Assembly (NCBI GenBank): GCA_009731375.1
Contig: BJOX01000027.1
Span: forward strand, 488,711 to 552,710
DNA: 64,000 bases
Direction of reading: 5' to 3'
Source of the DNA: Paulinella micropora
Taxonomy: Eukaryota > Cercozoa > Imbricatea > Euglyphida
Under the pieces are notes generated by a model. It had not been told where the DNA came from, did no database searches, and saw only the letters and a program-made list of their open reading frames with translations. The translations under genes were made by a program, and so were the position numbers. Below are positions 11,993 to 20,508 of the stretch, piece after piece. Position 1 is the stretch's first letter. Each line of letters starts with the position of its first letter.

Positions 11993-12475
11993 ATGGCTGA
12001 GCAGCAACCTCCTGCTGCTGACAATGCAATGGAAGTAATCACTTCTATTTTTGTTTCTTTACTTACCTAATGTATAATTATTTAGGAGCTGGCAGAAGGA
12101 GTTCAGGCGGTTAACATGAATGTACCGCGCGAATTAGGAGGCAGGCAAGCTGGTCGGAAGAAGGGCGCTAAAAAAGGAGGAAGAAAAGCTGGAACTCCAA
12201 ACGAACCAAGAAGGCTCGCAAATGATTACTTCGCTATCATAAACAAAGAGGAAGGAACAGCTATCGTTTTTGCTGAGGCAAAAGAAGGCAGAGTGTTTAC
12301 CCCTGGATGGGGATACAAATCCGATCTCAAAACAGCCGAGCTATATGTTGTAGCTTACACTGATGGCTCATACGCACTTTTCAGAAAGTGTGCTAACATT
12401 CAGCCTATTTCAAATAACCACGAAATGGTTATCAAAACAGCATACAAAGCAGAGTTTAATGTTGGTGTTGAATAA
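11993..12475 (+). CDS. Basic protein of unknown function, probable 51-nt intron
   Basis: Exon 1 is ATG at 11993 to 12034 (14 codons, MAEQQPPAADNAME). Bases 12035-12085 begin GTAATC and end TTTAG, contain a stop codon and a TACCTAATG branch-point-like site. Exon 2 (12086-12475) continues in frame, giving about 143 residues. The middle is a Lys/Arg/Gly-rich segment (GRKKGAKKGGRKAG) suited to nucleic-acid binding; the rest is a compact mixed domain I do not recognise. Without splicing the protein would start at Met 12116 with 119 residues. Short introns are unusual in Polintons, so this could also be chance. Confidence 0.65.
12035..12085 (+). other. Candidate spliceosomal intron (51 nt)
   Basis: GT...AG ends, pyrimidine-rich interior, CTAAT near the 3' end, in-frame TAA inside. 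Removing it keeps the frame into the downstream coding region. Confidence 0.55.
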
Positions 12476-12548
12476 AGTAGAAAAGATGATGGATGAAAAA
12501 CTTATTTAATGACTTAGCTTCCTGTATTAAATCACATCTATCAATGTA

Positions 12549-13588
12549 TTACAAATCCATTATTTCCTTTTTCTTTTTAATCCGGGCACTACTACGAATA
12601 TTCTCCTGCTTTATGTCTAATGACTTTAATAAGTTAGTATTCTTTTTTTGTTTAGTTACTTCTTTAATGTGGTCGGCTAGTTGAGGTTTAACTTCTTCCG
12701 GTTCTTGTTCATCCATTTTGGACTTTAATAATTGCTGAGGGCTGACTATTTCGTGATCTGAAAGAATTAACTTGAAACCTTTCCGGCCTTTAACTATATA
12801 TATAGCCTTTGAATACTGAACATCGCCCTTAGAAAAAACCGTTCTTTCGAGTTCTTTTCGCACGGTTGAACCCTTAGGAAATTTATTAATAAGACCAGCC
12901 CTATATATTTCTTAGTCATTTTTCTTTTTACCATAATAAACTTCCATTGGTGTAGCCTTTATTGTATTATGGTATGTGTTATTATAATTATCAACAATTT
13001 CATTAATGTAAGGAACCCAAACAAAATCGTCATTAACTTCCCACATAAAATTCAAATCGTTCCTTATTGTTCTAATAAATCTATCTACTATACCCATAGT
13101 TCGGTGGTCGCCAACTTCGTTAGTAGTATGTTGAATTCCGTTGTCTTTAAAGTATTCAGCAACTTGTCCTTTATATTCACTCCCGTTGTCGGACGTAATC
13201 CTTTTAGGTTTCGGCATTTTTTTTATCCTTCCAATACTTCACCAGTTGTTTTATTTTTTATCGGTTCAATCCAGCCACGACGAGAATAAACATCAATCAT
13301 TACTAAACCAAAGTTGTAGTTTTTGTTTCTTTTCTTAGTAGCTATTTTAGACATATCCATAAGGTCAATGAACACTTGGCTTAATGGTTCTGGTTCAGGG
13401 GCTAGTATAGTATTCCATTTTTTAGGGGTCTTAGATTGATGGTGTATTTCAGAAGCTTCTTCAATTTTCTTTTTTTCAAGTTGCTCTTTGTCTTCCACTA
13501 CTTCATTTTTATTTTCTGTATTGTTTTGTGTACCGACTACATCGGTAGATGTATCGCCTACAGCGATAGCTGTATGTTTATTATCCAT
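12549..13588 (-). pseudogene. Retroviral-type (rve) integrase, broken
   Basis: Polintons use this DDE integrase for insertion. The first segment (13588-13223) carries the first catalytic Asp in FIDLMDM (residue 75) and ends ...TTGEVLEG. The second (13217-12912) carries SDNGSEY and GIVDRFIRTIR and the usual tail YNNTYHNTIKATPMEVYYG. The third (to 12549) is a Lys-rich chromo/SH3-like tail. The first break is a one-base frameshift next to an A8 run; the second is a single in-frame TAA, with the frame otherwise open through it. The third catalytic position, normally Glu, is Asp (GIVDRF). No HHCC zinc finger is evident. Both breaks could be sequencing errors, but together they suggest a dead gene. 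Confidence 0.85.
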
Positions 13589-13596
13589 ACTATATA

Positions 13597-14097
13597 TTAG
13601 AATTTAAGAAATATCTTTGAAACATCATTGTTTTCTTTTTTTGGTTTCTCGGGTTGTTGGTTATAAACATTAACTGATATGTTTGATTTCTTGCCTTTAC
13701 CTTTCTTAGGCTGTTCCTCTTCCTCGCTTTCGCTTTCCTCGCTCTCTTCTTCCACTTTCTTTTTTACCACTTTCTTCGCCTTCTTCTGTTTGGCTTTAAG
13801 TTTCATACCAGCAACCCGTTGGGCTACGATATCTACAAAGTCGTGTTCTACTTCCTCATCCGAACTGCTCTCCTCACTTATCTCACCGTCCCGCCCCTCA
13901 ATCATATCCTTCGCCAACTGTTTCTTAGACATGTGGTCCATCTTTTCATCATTTGTCATTTCTTTCACATTCTTAGCCTCTTCCTCCGCTAGTAGCTCAC
14001 GGGCCCTCTCAATCTTTCTTTGCTTAGCCTGTTGCTTCTTTGCCTCCCAACCCTTTTCAAGGTTCTTCATAGCGACCTCTCTATTACCTCTCGGCAT
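13597..14097 (-). CDS. Highly charged coiled-coil protein
   Basis: 166 residues. The N-terminal half is a Lys/Arg/Glu helix; the middle is a Glu/Ser acidic stretch (EESSSDEEVEHD), then Lys-rich blocks and a second acidic run (EEESEESESEEEEQPKKG). No catalytic motif. The stop is 8 bp before the integrase start on the same strand, so the two are likely cotranscribed. It shares a 78-bp divergent promoter region with the fibre gene. It may be a nucleic-acid or chromatin-interacting cofactor; this is inference. Confidence 0.7.
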   Translation of the reverse strand: MPRGNREVAMKNLEKGWEAKKQQAKQRKIERARELLAEEEAKNVKEMTNDEKMDHMSKKQLAKDMIEGRDGEISEESSSDEEVEHDFVDIVAQRVAGMKLKAKQKKAKKVVKKKVEEESEESESEEEEQPKKGKGKKSNISVNVYNQQPEKPKKENNDVSKIFLKF

Positions 14098-14175
14098 TTT
14101 ATAACTTGTTTATATTATTATACAAAATAATATTATTTAGTTTTTATTAATAAACGATTATTTAACAAATATAGA
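14098..14175. promoter_or_regulatory. Divergent promoter between charged protein and fibre genes
   Basis: Very AT-rich 78 bp. CAAATATAG ends 2 bp before the fibre ATG, matching the CAATATAG-type box seen before other element genes. Confidence 0.55.
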
Positions 14176-17100
14176 ATGAGTCAATATAAATCGCTCTTAG
14201 GCTTGTCTGAAATTGCGGTGGATTCACTTGATATAGCCAACCTTGATTTAACGAACACTAATATTATTGGCTTAAATACTGATAGGGTGCCAGAAGATGC
14301 TGACCCCGTAAATCTGTATTATACTGACGGACGATTTGATGCGAGGTTGGCTTTAAAATCAACGACGGACTTAAAAGAAGGCACTAATCTATACTATACT
14401 GATGGTAGGTTTGATGCGCGACTAACCACTAAATCAACCACTAACCTAGCCGAAGGCACTAATTTATATTATACTAATGCTAGGTTTGACACTCAATTAG
14501 CAACCAAGAGCACAACCAACATAACCGAAGGAACTAACTTATACTACACCACAGCAAGGGTTAATACAGATTTTGACACAAGGATAGCAACTAAATCAAT
14601 AGATGCTTTAAGTGATGTAGTCATAACAGGCACACCAGCAGACAATCAATTATTAATTTACTCAACAGGACAGTGGAGAAATGTTGCTTCACCTTTTCTT
14701 AGATTGGATGGGCTTGCTATGATGTTTGGAGATGTAAATATGGGGGGTTTTAATGTAGTAAATGTTGGTAATGTTGATGGTATTGATGTTTCGGCTCTTG
14801 ATAGTTCTGTGGTAAAGCTAACAGGAGACCAGACTATAACAGGAAACAAAACATTTACTACTTATGTGGCCGTAAAAGACTCAAATCCATTAAACACAGG
14901 TAAATTATTCTTCAATTACAATAATAATATGGGTTCTATTTATTCGTCGGAGTCGGGTGGAGCAACGGGATATCCACTAAGCATTGTTGGTTCTTCTATA
15001 CTTTTTGCTCCAACAACAGGGGGTGGAATAACATTGACGGGTAATGTTTTTAATTTTAATAGCACAACAGCAATCAGCGGACTTCCAGCCCCATTCTATG
15101 ACGGCGATGCTTCAACGAAGGCTTACACCGATACGAAACTAGCAAAGGACGGCACAACGGCTATGACGGGTAGTTTAAATATGGGAGGATTTAACATAAC
15201 AAATGTTGGTAATGTTGATGGTATTGATGTATCCACCTTTGATACCGCAGTCGTTAAACTGACAGGAGACCAAACCATAGCAGGAATTCAAACATTTAGC
15301 AGTATAATAAATGCGAGTGCGGGGATTAATATGAAAAGCCAAAGTATAACAAATGTGAATTTGGTTGATGGTATTGATGTTTCCGCCCTTGACACTTCGG
15401 TGGTTAAACTAACAGGAGACCAAACCATAGCAGGGAATAAAAAATTTACATCAACTTTGGAAGTAAGTGGTTCATCCAATCCAACTACTTTTGACGGCAT
15501 TGACATAGCCTTTGATACAAAAATAGGAATGATTGCGGCACAAAAAACAGCAACAGCGACTTGGTATCCGATACAAATAACTGGTTCGTATGTTGAGTTA
15601 TATTCGGGTAATACTTTAATTATAACCGCAACTGGCACTACACTATCTTTGAATAACAACAAAATAACAAACTTAGCCACACCATCAGCAACAACGGACG
15701 GAGCAAATAAAAGTTATGTGGATACATTAGACGGGCAAAATGTGAAACTAACAGGAAACCAAACCATAGCAGGAATTAAGACATATAGCAGTGGTGTGGA
15801 AATAACTGGAAACTCAATCAATTCAACGACAAAAGGCACATTCATCGTTTTCAATTCTACAAGCAATATCGGGTCAATTGCTAGTTTGGATATGAAAACT
15901 GCGACATATTACAACTTTGAAATTTCTGCGAAAAAAATAAGTTTTATTATTGACGGGACGATTGTCGGTTGGGTAAATGCTTCGGGGCTAGATTGTAATA
16001 GTAGCAAAATAGCCAACCTTGGAACTCCGACATTATCAACAGACGGAGCGACAAAAGGGTATGCGGACACATTGGACGGACAAAATGTAAAACTATCAAC
16101 AGACCAAACCATAACAGGAAGTAAAACATTCAACGGGGCGAGCACCGTGATAAAATATCTAACTTTAACGAACAATGCCGATTTTAATAATCAAACTATC
16201 ACTAATGGAGGAAATATAACATATAATGGTGCGAGGATATTAAATCAGAACGGCGGAGATATATTCTTTTCACAGACATCAGGTGATTACCAATATTTAT
16301 TATATACTCTAAATACGGCTTCAAGTGGAACCGCGAACCAACGAGGCTACCTATTCACGAATGTAGCATCTGATGTAAAAGGAGCAGGTCTTTATATTTC
16401 AAAACTTTTGGATAATAAAAGTGCTTCGTCTGACATTGTCCGTTTTAACAATGCTGGCGGTATGCGGTTTTATGGTGCCTTAGATATGAACTCAAACAAT
16501 ATAACAAATGGCGGAACAATAACAGGAACGACAATTACTTCAACCGCGGGTATATCAACGACGACACTAACGGCGAGTGGATTAATACCAGCAGATGGTG
16601 GTTGTAAGTTATCTACTCAAAATAAAACTGACGGAGGAAATGGGCAAGGTATATTTATGTGGGATACAGACAACTCAGGATGGGGTATTTATATGGCTCA
16701 GTCAGGGGCTGGTAAATCACTGTCTGGGGGAACAGCGGTGGCAGGCAACGATATTTCAGGCTTTGCTGTAAGATTTAGGAGTGGTAATGCTTCGGCGGAT
16801 GGTTTTGTGTGGGAAAATTCAGCAGAGCAATTGTTAATGTCATTAAACGGGGCAAACGGGACTTTATGGACAAAAGGGTTAATAACGGCTAGTGCGGGGA
16901 TATCAACAACAACAGCAACCGCAAGTGGATTGATAACAGCAAATGCGGGGATTACATACACAGGCACACTAACATCGGCGACGAATACGAGTGGGGCAAA
17001 AATAGGAATTCAGGGACCAACCGACGGAACAAATGCAAAAGGAATATTTCTATGGGATACGACTAATACGAGTTGGGGAATTTATGCGGCATCTGGTGGA

Positions 17101-18090
17101 GCAAGCAAAAGTTTATCAAATGGTACGGCGGTTTCTGGAAATGATTTTAGTTCGTATAGTTTTCGGTTTAGGGTTGCTAATGATGCTACAATGGGTTTTG
17201 TGTGGGAAAATTCAGCAGAGCAATTGTTAATGTCATTAAACGGGGCCAATGGAACTTTATGGACAAAAGGCCTACTTACGGCAAATGCGGGAATTACATA
17301 TTCTGGGGTGCTAACAACGGCATCGGCATCAACTAATGGGGCTAAAATAGCAATTCAAGGACAAACAGACGGAACAAATGCGAGAGGAATATTTATGTGG
17401 GACATTGGAGATTCAAACTGGGGGATTTATATGAGCCAGTCTGGGGCAAATAAAGCATTAAGCGGAGGAACAGCACCAGCAGGAGGAGTAGGCGGAGGAT
17501 TAACTTCTTATTCTATTAGATTTAGAGTGAATGGTTCTTCGACGAGTGGGTTCATATGGGAGAATAATTCAAATACTGCTTTAATGTCTTTGAAAGCAAG
17601 CGATGGGCAATTATGGGTATTGTCTAATCCTATTCAATATTCAGACAGGAGAAAAAAACAAGATATAAAGGAATGTTTAGGCTTAGATTTTATTAATAAG
17701 TTAAACCCAGTCTGCTATCGTATGATTGATGACAAAAAGAAATGTAGGACTGGCTTAATTGCACAGGAATTAGAAGAAATACTAACAGAAATGGATATGC
17801 TAGATTTTGGCGGATTTATAAAAGAAACAATTATGGTTCCGTGTCCAAAGCAAAGAGCGGAATACGAATTGAAGGGTGTAAGTATCAATCCAGAAGATGT
17901 TAAATGTGTTGATAGTGGTGATGTCGGTTATGGTATAGGTTATTCTGAGTTTATCGCACCATTAATTAAGGCGGTTCAACAGTTATCGGAAAAGGTAGTT
18001 AATTTAGAAAAAGAAAATAAAAATCTTATGAATATACTACAAGACCAAACCAACCAATTAGCAGAAATACGAGCAGTCGTTTTCCCGTAA
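14176..18090 (+). CDS. Tail-fibre-like protein with S74 chaperone domain
   Basis: 1304 residues, the largest rightward gene. Residues 47-125 hold four NLYYT...RFD repeats about 24-25 apart, a known phage and algal-virus fibre repeat. The middle repeats VDGIDVSALD and VKLTGDQTI units; the region around 810-1140 has three GIFMWDT...ENSAEQLLMSLNG modules. The C-terminus from about 1155 is a peptidase S74/intramolecular chaperone domain: SDRRKKQD gives Ser1156 and Lys1161, the Ser/Lys spacing of the endosialidase-type autoprotease. These domains trimerise a fibre and then cleave off (known). The likely role is host attachment on the virion. The C-terminal coiled coil after 1270 fits the chaperone. 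High confidence in the family. Confidence 0.93.
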   Translation: MSQYKSLLGLSEIAVDSLDIANLDLTNTNIIGLNTDRVPEDADPVNLYYTDGRFDARLALKSTTDLKEGTNLYYTDGRFDARLTTKSTTNLAEGTNLYYTNARFDTQLATKSTTNITEGTNLYYTTARVNTDFDTRIATKSIDALSDVVITGTPADNQLLIYSTGQWRNVASPFLRLDGLAMMFGDVNMGGFNVVNVGNVDGIDVSALDSSVVKLTGDQTITGNKTFTTYVAVKDSNPLNTGKLFFNYNNNMGSIYSSESGGATGYPLSIVGSSILFAPTTGGGITLTGNVFNFNSTTAISGLPAPFYDGDASTKAYTDTKLAKDGTTAMTGSLNMGGFNITNVGNVDGIDVSTFDTAVVKLTGDQTIAGIQTFSSIINASAGINMKSQSITNVNLVDGIDVSALDTSVVKLTGDQTIAGNKKFTSTLEVSGSSNPTTFDGIDIAFDTKIGMIAAQKTATATWYPIQITGSYVELYSGNTLIITATGTTLSLNNNKITNLATPSATTDGANKSYVDTLDGQNVKLTGNQTIAGIKTYSSGVEITGNSINSTTKGTFIVFNSTSNIGSIASLDMKTATYYNFEISAKKISFIIDGTIVGWVNASGLDCNSSKIANLGTPTLSTDGATKGYADTLDGQNVKLSTDQTITGSKTFNGASTVIKYLTLTNNADFNNQTITNGGNITYNGARILNQNGGDIFFSQTSGDYQYLLYTLNTASSGTANQRGYLFTNVASDVKGAGLYISKLLDNKSASSDIVRFNNAGGMRFYGALDMNSNNITNGGTITGTTITSTAGISTTTLTASGLIPADGGCKLSTQNKTDGGNGQGIFMWDTDNSGWGIYMAQSGAGKSLSGGTAVAGNDISGFAVRFRSGNASADGFVWENSAEQLLMSLNGANGTLWTKGLITASAGISTTTATASGLITANAGITYTGTLTSATNTSGAKIGIQGPTDGTNAKGIFLWDTTNTSWGIYAASGGASKSLSNGTAVSGNDFSSYSFRFRVANDATMGFVWENSAEQLLMSLNGANGTLWTKGLLTANAGITYSGVLTTASASTNGAKIAIQGQTDGTNARGIFMWDIGDSNWGIYMSQSGANKALSGGTAPAGGVGGGLTSYSIRFRVNGSSTSGFIWENNSNTALMSLKASDGQLWVLSNPIQYSDRRKKQDIKECLGLDFINKLNPVCYRMIDDKKKCRTGLIAQELEEILTEMDMLDFGGFIKETIMVPCPKQRAEYELKGVSINPEDVKCVDSGDVGYGIGYSEFIAPLIKAVQQLSEKVVNLEKENKNLMNILQDQTNQLAEIRAVVFP

Positions 18091-18104
18091 GGACAAGCCC
18101 TTAC
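18087..18104. terminator. Stop-codon hairpin after the fibre gene
   Basis: GTAAGG-acaagc-CCTTAC, a 6-bp stem; the TAA stop (18088-18090) is inside the 5' arm. Confidence 0.5.
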
Positions 18105-18109
18105 AATCC

Positions 18110-18160
18110 CAATATAGTTTTTTGAGATCGTAAGTGGTTTTTTGGAAAAAAAGCACTTAC
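18110..18160 (+). promoter_or_regulatory. CAATATAG box plus pre-ATG hairpin
   Basis: CAATATAG at 18110-18117, then GTAAGTG (18130-18136) and CACTTAC (18154-18160) flanking T6 and A7 runs that also pair. It ends 1 bp before the ATG. The same arrangement precedes the MCP and 418-aa genes. Confidence 0.6.
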
Positions 18161-18161
18161 A

Positions 18162-18500
18162 ATGCCCCCTAGATTACACCCACCACCACCAATCATAGAG
18201 ACGGAAGACCTCACACCCGAACTCAAAAACCGTGTGCTAGATGTTCAAATTAAGCAGGAAGAAAAAAAATTAGACCACGAATACGAGGACAGCTGGGATT
18301 GCTATTTGACTAAGCGAAAAACTGACAGCCGACTTATTAAATACTTATTTCAAATGGGTATCATTATCGCCATCATCACCCTTTGTATCGTGAGGCTGTC
18401 TGAAAAGAACTTACCGTGCGAGGTTGCTAACACTTATGTCGGTATTTTAACACTACTTATCGGCATCTGCCTTCCATCACCTTCTTCAAGTAAGAAGTGA
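18162..18500 (+). CDS. Small membrane protein, two TM segments
   Basis: 112 residues: a proline-rich start (PPRLHPPPP), a charged helix, then two hydrophobic segments, about 67-80 (GIIIAIITLCIV) and 92-104 (VGILTLLIGICL), joined by a short loop with one Cys, and a Ser/Lys tail. Size and topology are holin-like or minor virion membrane-protein-like, but there is no sequence family I recognise. It shares the hairpin leader with the MCP gene, suggesting late expression. The end overlaps a leftward gene by 15 bp. Confidence 0.7.
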   Translation: MPPRLHPPPPIIETEDLTPELKNRVLDVQIKQEEKKLDHEYEDSWDCYLTKRKTDSRLIKYLFQMGIIIAIITLCIVRLSEKNLPCEVANTYVGILTLLIGICLPSPSSSKK

Positions 18501-18752
18501 GCATTCATACGAATAGATTTTATACCAAGAAGCATCACCAGCACAGATTAGCGGGATAGCTTCATCAAAACTAACACACCAATCACTAAAAGGTTTATAC
18601 ACACATTTAAATTTGGTTTCTATTCCTTTTTGAATACACCACACACAACTTTCATTTTTTTTATCGCTAACCCGTGAATAGAAATCACAGGCGGTCCTAG
18701 CAGAAATATTAATTAATAAAAAGTTTATAAATGTAAATATAGAGAGCATCAC
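18486..18752 (-). CDS. Small secreted Cys-rich protein, PSI-like
   Basis: 88 residues. The N-terminus is a hydrophobic signal-like segment (MLSIFTFINFLLINISA). The remainder has seven Cys with CDFYSR, ESCVWCIQ and FKCVYKP spacing, which resembles a PSI (plexin-semaphorin-integrin) knot. It would be disulfide-bonded outside the cytosol. It runs against its neighbours and overlaps the previous gene tail-to-tail. It may be a captured host surface-protein fragment; family assignment is tentative. Confidence 0.6.
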   Translation of the reverse strand: MMLSIFTFINFLLINISARTACDFYSRVSDKKNESCVWCIQKGIETKFKCVYKPFSDWCVSFDEAIPLICAGDASWYKIYSYECSLLT

Positions 18753-18754
18753 GA

Positions 18755-18778
18755 TTGCAAAGCTACGTTTGCAAAACG
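18755..18778 (+). repeat. Left arm of perfect 24-bp inverted repeat
   Basis: Exact reverse complement of 19146-19169. The arm itself contains TTGCAAA...TTTGCAA (7-bp stem, 6-bp loop). It lies 2 bp before the ATG at 18781. Confidence 0.85.
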
Positions 18779-18780
18779 GT

Positions 18781-19140
18781 ATGGACTATAAATTCCAGAA
18801 GATTATTTTTCTGAGTAATGATTTTGCTGGCGGTAGCAAAACATTTGACAAAACCATTAAATTGAACTTTACCCCAACTAGAATGAATGTTAAGTATATC
18901 CACTATATGAATGATATGACGGAGACGAAAACAAAAATTCTTCATATGGACCGAATTGGGATTATTGGCACATTCGCAGACAGCAATACCGCAAACATTT
19001 CCAATCTTAGCTACAACTTGGGGATTATTAATTGGACCGACGGGCAATACAGTTTTAGAGTGCTTAAAACGGACAATGGTAGCATTGGGACTGACCTGCT
19101 AGCTGGAAGAATTGTTATTTGTTTAGAATTTTTGGCATAG
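18781..19140 (+). CDS. Small beta-rich protein inside a 24-bp inverted repeat
   Basis: 119 residues from the ATG; a TTG 12 bases further up lies inside the repeat arm and is not favoured. The protein begins MDYKFQKIIFLSNDF, has alternating hydrophobic and polar residues throughout and ends ...RIVICLEFLA, consistent with a small beta sandwich such as a virion cement or spike protein. No database family is recognised by eye. It sits in the rightward virion block just before the ATPase. The perfect inverted repeat around it is unusual and may mean a mobile or invertible cassette. Confidence 0.7.
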   Translation: MDYKFQKIIFLSNDFAGGSKTFDKTIKLNFTPTRMNVKYIHYMNDMTETKTKILHMDRIGIIGTFADSNTANISNLSYNLGIINWTDGQYSFRVLKTDNGSIGTDLLAGRIVICLEFLA

Positions 19141-19183
19141 GGGTACGTTTTGCAAACGTAGCTTTGCAACCTGCTCCCCCTAT
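19137..19183. terminator. Stop-codon stem ATAGGGG/CCCCTAT around the repeat arm
   Basis: ATAGGGG (19137-19143, containing the TAG stop) pairs with CCCCTAT (19177-19183) and encloses the right inverted-repeat arm, which can itself fold. Confidence 0.45.
19146..19169 (-). repeat. Right arm of perfect 24-bp inverted repeat
   Basis: Exact reverse complement of 18755-18778; contains the same TTGCAAA/TTTGCAA stem. Confidence 0.85.
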
Positions 19184-19187
19184 ACAG

Positions 19188-19229
19188 GCTCAACGAGTTG
19201 AGCTTTTTGCTCGCAAAAACCCCGCAGGT
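19188..19229. terminator. Double-palindrome module, copy 1
   Basis: GCTCAACGAGTTGAGC (7-bp stem) followed directly by TTTTTGCTCGCAAAAA (7-bp stem) and CCCCGCAGGT. Copy 2 is at 20509-20550. Each lies downstream of a rightward small gene. Confidence 0.6.
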
Positions 19230-19315
19230 AAAATAAAAAATATATTTTAGAATATATACAACCTACGGTCGTAGACTGTAAAAGTATTTGGAGGTGCGCA
19301 GGCGAAGTCTCTGCT

Positions 19316-20146
19316 ATGGAAAAAATTAACGATATACGAGTTAGACCACTTAGAAACCAAAACGGAGATGGAGACAAGTTGGCAAAAGGATATAAGTTAT
19401 TTGATAAACCGTATGCCAATATTTTTCTTCTCGCTCGCAAGAAGAGTGGCAAGACAACGGCACTGTTTGAAATCCTGAAACGAACGACTGACAAAAAGAC
19501 CCGTATTGTTATTATTGCCAGCACGATACACAAAGACCACATATACAAAGAAATAGTTAAACACTTTAAGAAGAAATGCAATCCGATGGCGATATACACA
19601 TATTTGAAAACGGATGGACTGTCTGTGATTGATTATGAGTTAGACAAGCTGAACAAGCCAGATGAGGAACAAGAAGAAGGCGAAATCATTCAAGATGGAA
19701 AAGAGGAAGTAGAAAAGCCGAAGTTTTTATACTTTGGTAAAGAGGAAAAGAAGAAGCAGGAGGGAGGGGAAAAAGTTGAAAGACCGAGCAAATACATTAC
19801 ACCAGAAGTCGTGTTCATTTTGGACGATCTTGGAAGCGGGTTGAGGGATAAGTCCGTGAGCGACCTGTTAAAGAAAAACCGCCACTACAAGTCAAAGGTG
19901 ATTATGAGCTCACAATACCTGAACGACTTACGGCCTGAGGCGATTAAACAGCTGGACTACCTTCTTATTTTTCCTGGTCAGAGTGTTGATAAAATTGAAC
20001 TTGTATATAAACATTTGGACCTCGGCTACGACCTTGAATACTTTATTGAAAAATATCACGAGGCGACAAAAGAACGATTTAACTTTTTGTATGTGGATGC
20101 GGTATCGGATGAATTACGAAAGAACTTCAATATTCGTTTTACTTAA
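19316..20146 (+). CDS. Genome-packaging ATPase (FtsK/HerA, A32-like)
   Basis: 276 residues, near the usual size for Polinton and virophage packaging ATPases. Walker A is ARKKSGKTT at 40-48, Walker B VVFILDD at 165-171, and a sensor-like SSQ at 198-200 in KVIMSSQYL. A Glu/Lys-rich low-complexity insert separates A and B (about 113-160). It powers loading of the viral DNA into the capsid (known role of the family). It starts with ATG at 19316, follows the double-palindrome module and precedes other virion genes. The stop lies in a TTAATTTAAATTAA palindrome. Confidence 0.93.
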   Translation: MEKINDIRVRPLRNQNGDGDKLAKGYKLFDKPYANIFLLARKKSGKTTALFEILKRTTDKKTRIVIIASTIHKDHIYKEIVKHFKKKCNPMAIYTYLKTDGLSVIDYELDKLNKPDEEQEEGEIIQDGKEEVEKPKFLYFGKEEKKKQEGGEKVERPSKYITPEVVFILDDLGSGLRDKSVSDLLKKNRHYKSKVIMSSQYLNDLRPEAIKQLDYLLIFPGQSVDKIELVYKHLDLGYDLEYFIEKYHEATKERFNFLYVDAVSDELRKNFNIRFT

Positions 20147-20169
20147 TTTAAATTAATTATTTTTTCTAT

Positions 20170-20178
20170 ACAATATAG
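20170..20178 (+). promoter_or_regulatory. ACAATATAG box abutting an ATG
   Basis: ACAATATAG ends at the base before the ATG at 20179. It is the cleanest example of the start-proximal box shared by element genes. Confidence 0.5.
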
Positions 20179-20490
20179 ATGCCAACATCACCAGTGATTA
20201 TTTCACAACCATCGGGATACAATATCAGCTACAATCCAAGCCCTGTAAGTATGCCACAAGCAGGAGGGAAAAGAAAATCAAAAAAGAAACAAACAGGAGG
20301 CAAAGTTAATTGGAAGAAAGTCGGACAAGCGATATTGGATGCTAATAGATTTATCAAGAAAAACCAATTGATTTCAAGGGGTGCTACTTTTCTTAGCGAT
20401 GTCGGAGTGCCTTATGCGGACCGTGTAGCAAAGGTTGCGGCCAAACAAGGATACGGCAAGCAACGAGGCGGAGCGGTCAAATTTCGGTAG
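20179..20490 (+). CDS. Basic virion peptide precursor (pVI/pX-like)
   Basis: 103 residues. Three QxGG sites, QAGG (27-30), QTGG (38-41) and QRGG (95-98), split it into a Pro/Ser N-terminal part, a Lys-rich linker and a 57-residue core with an amphipathic helix (WKKVGQAILDANRFIKKN), and a 5-residue tail. Adenovirus pVI and pX are likewise short basic precursors cut after GG by the viral protease (known). I infer that the element's protease processes this product and that the core binds DNA or membranes. No sequence homology is claimed. The ATG follows an ACAATATAG box. Confidence 0.75.
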   Translation: MPTSPVIISQPSGYNISYNPSPVSMPQAGGKRKSKKKQTGGKVNWKKVGQAILDANRFIKKNQLISRGATFLSDVGVPYADRVAKVAAKQGYGKQRGGAVKFR

Positions 20491-20504
20491 GGGTAAACCC
20501 CTAC
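20487..20504. terminator. Stop-codon hairpin GTAGGGG-taaa-CCCCTAC
   Basis: Perfect 7-bp stem, 4-nt loop; the TAG stop (20488-20490) is in the 5' arm. Confidence 0.55.
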
Positions 20505-20508
20505 ATAT

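Noticed and set aside
12909-12912. Alternative genetic code (TAA read as sense) to explain the integrase stop
   Set aside because: Many other genes of the element end at TAA, and reading through them would not extend conserved domains.
18769-18780. TTG start upstream of the 119-codon gene
   Set aside because: It lies inside the inverted-repeat arm, and an ATG at 18781 is available.
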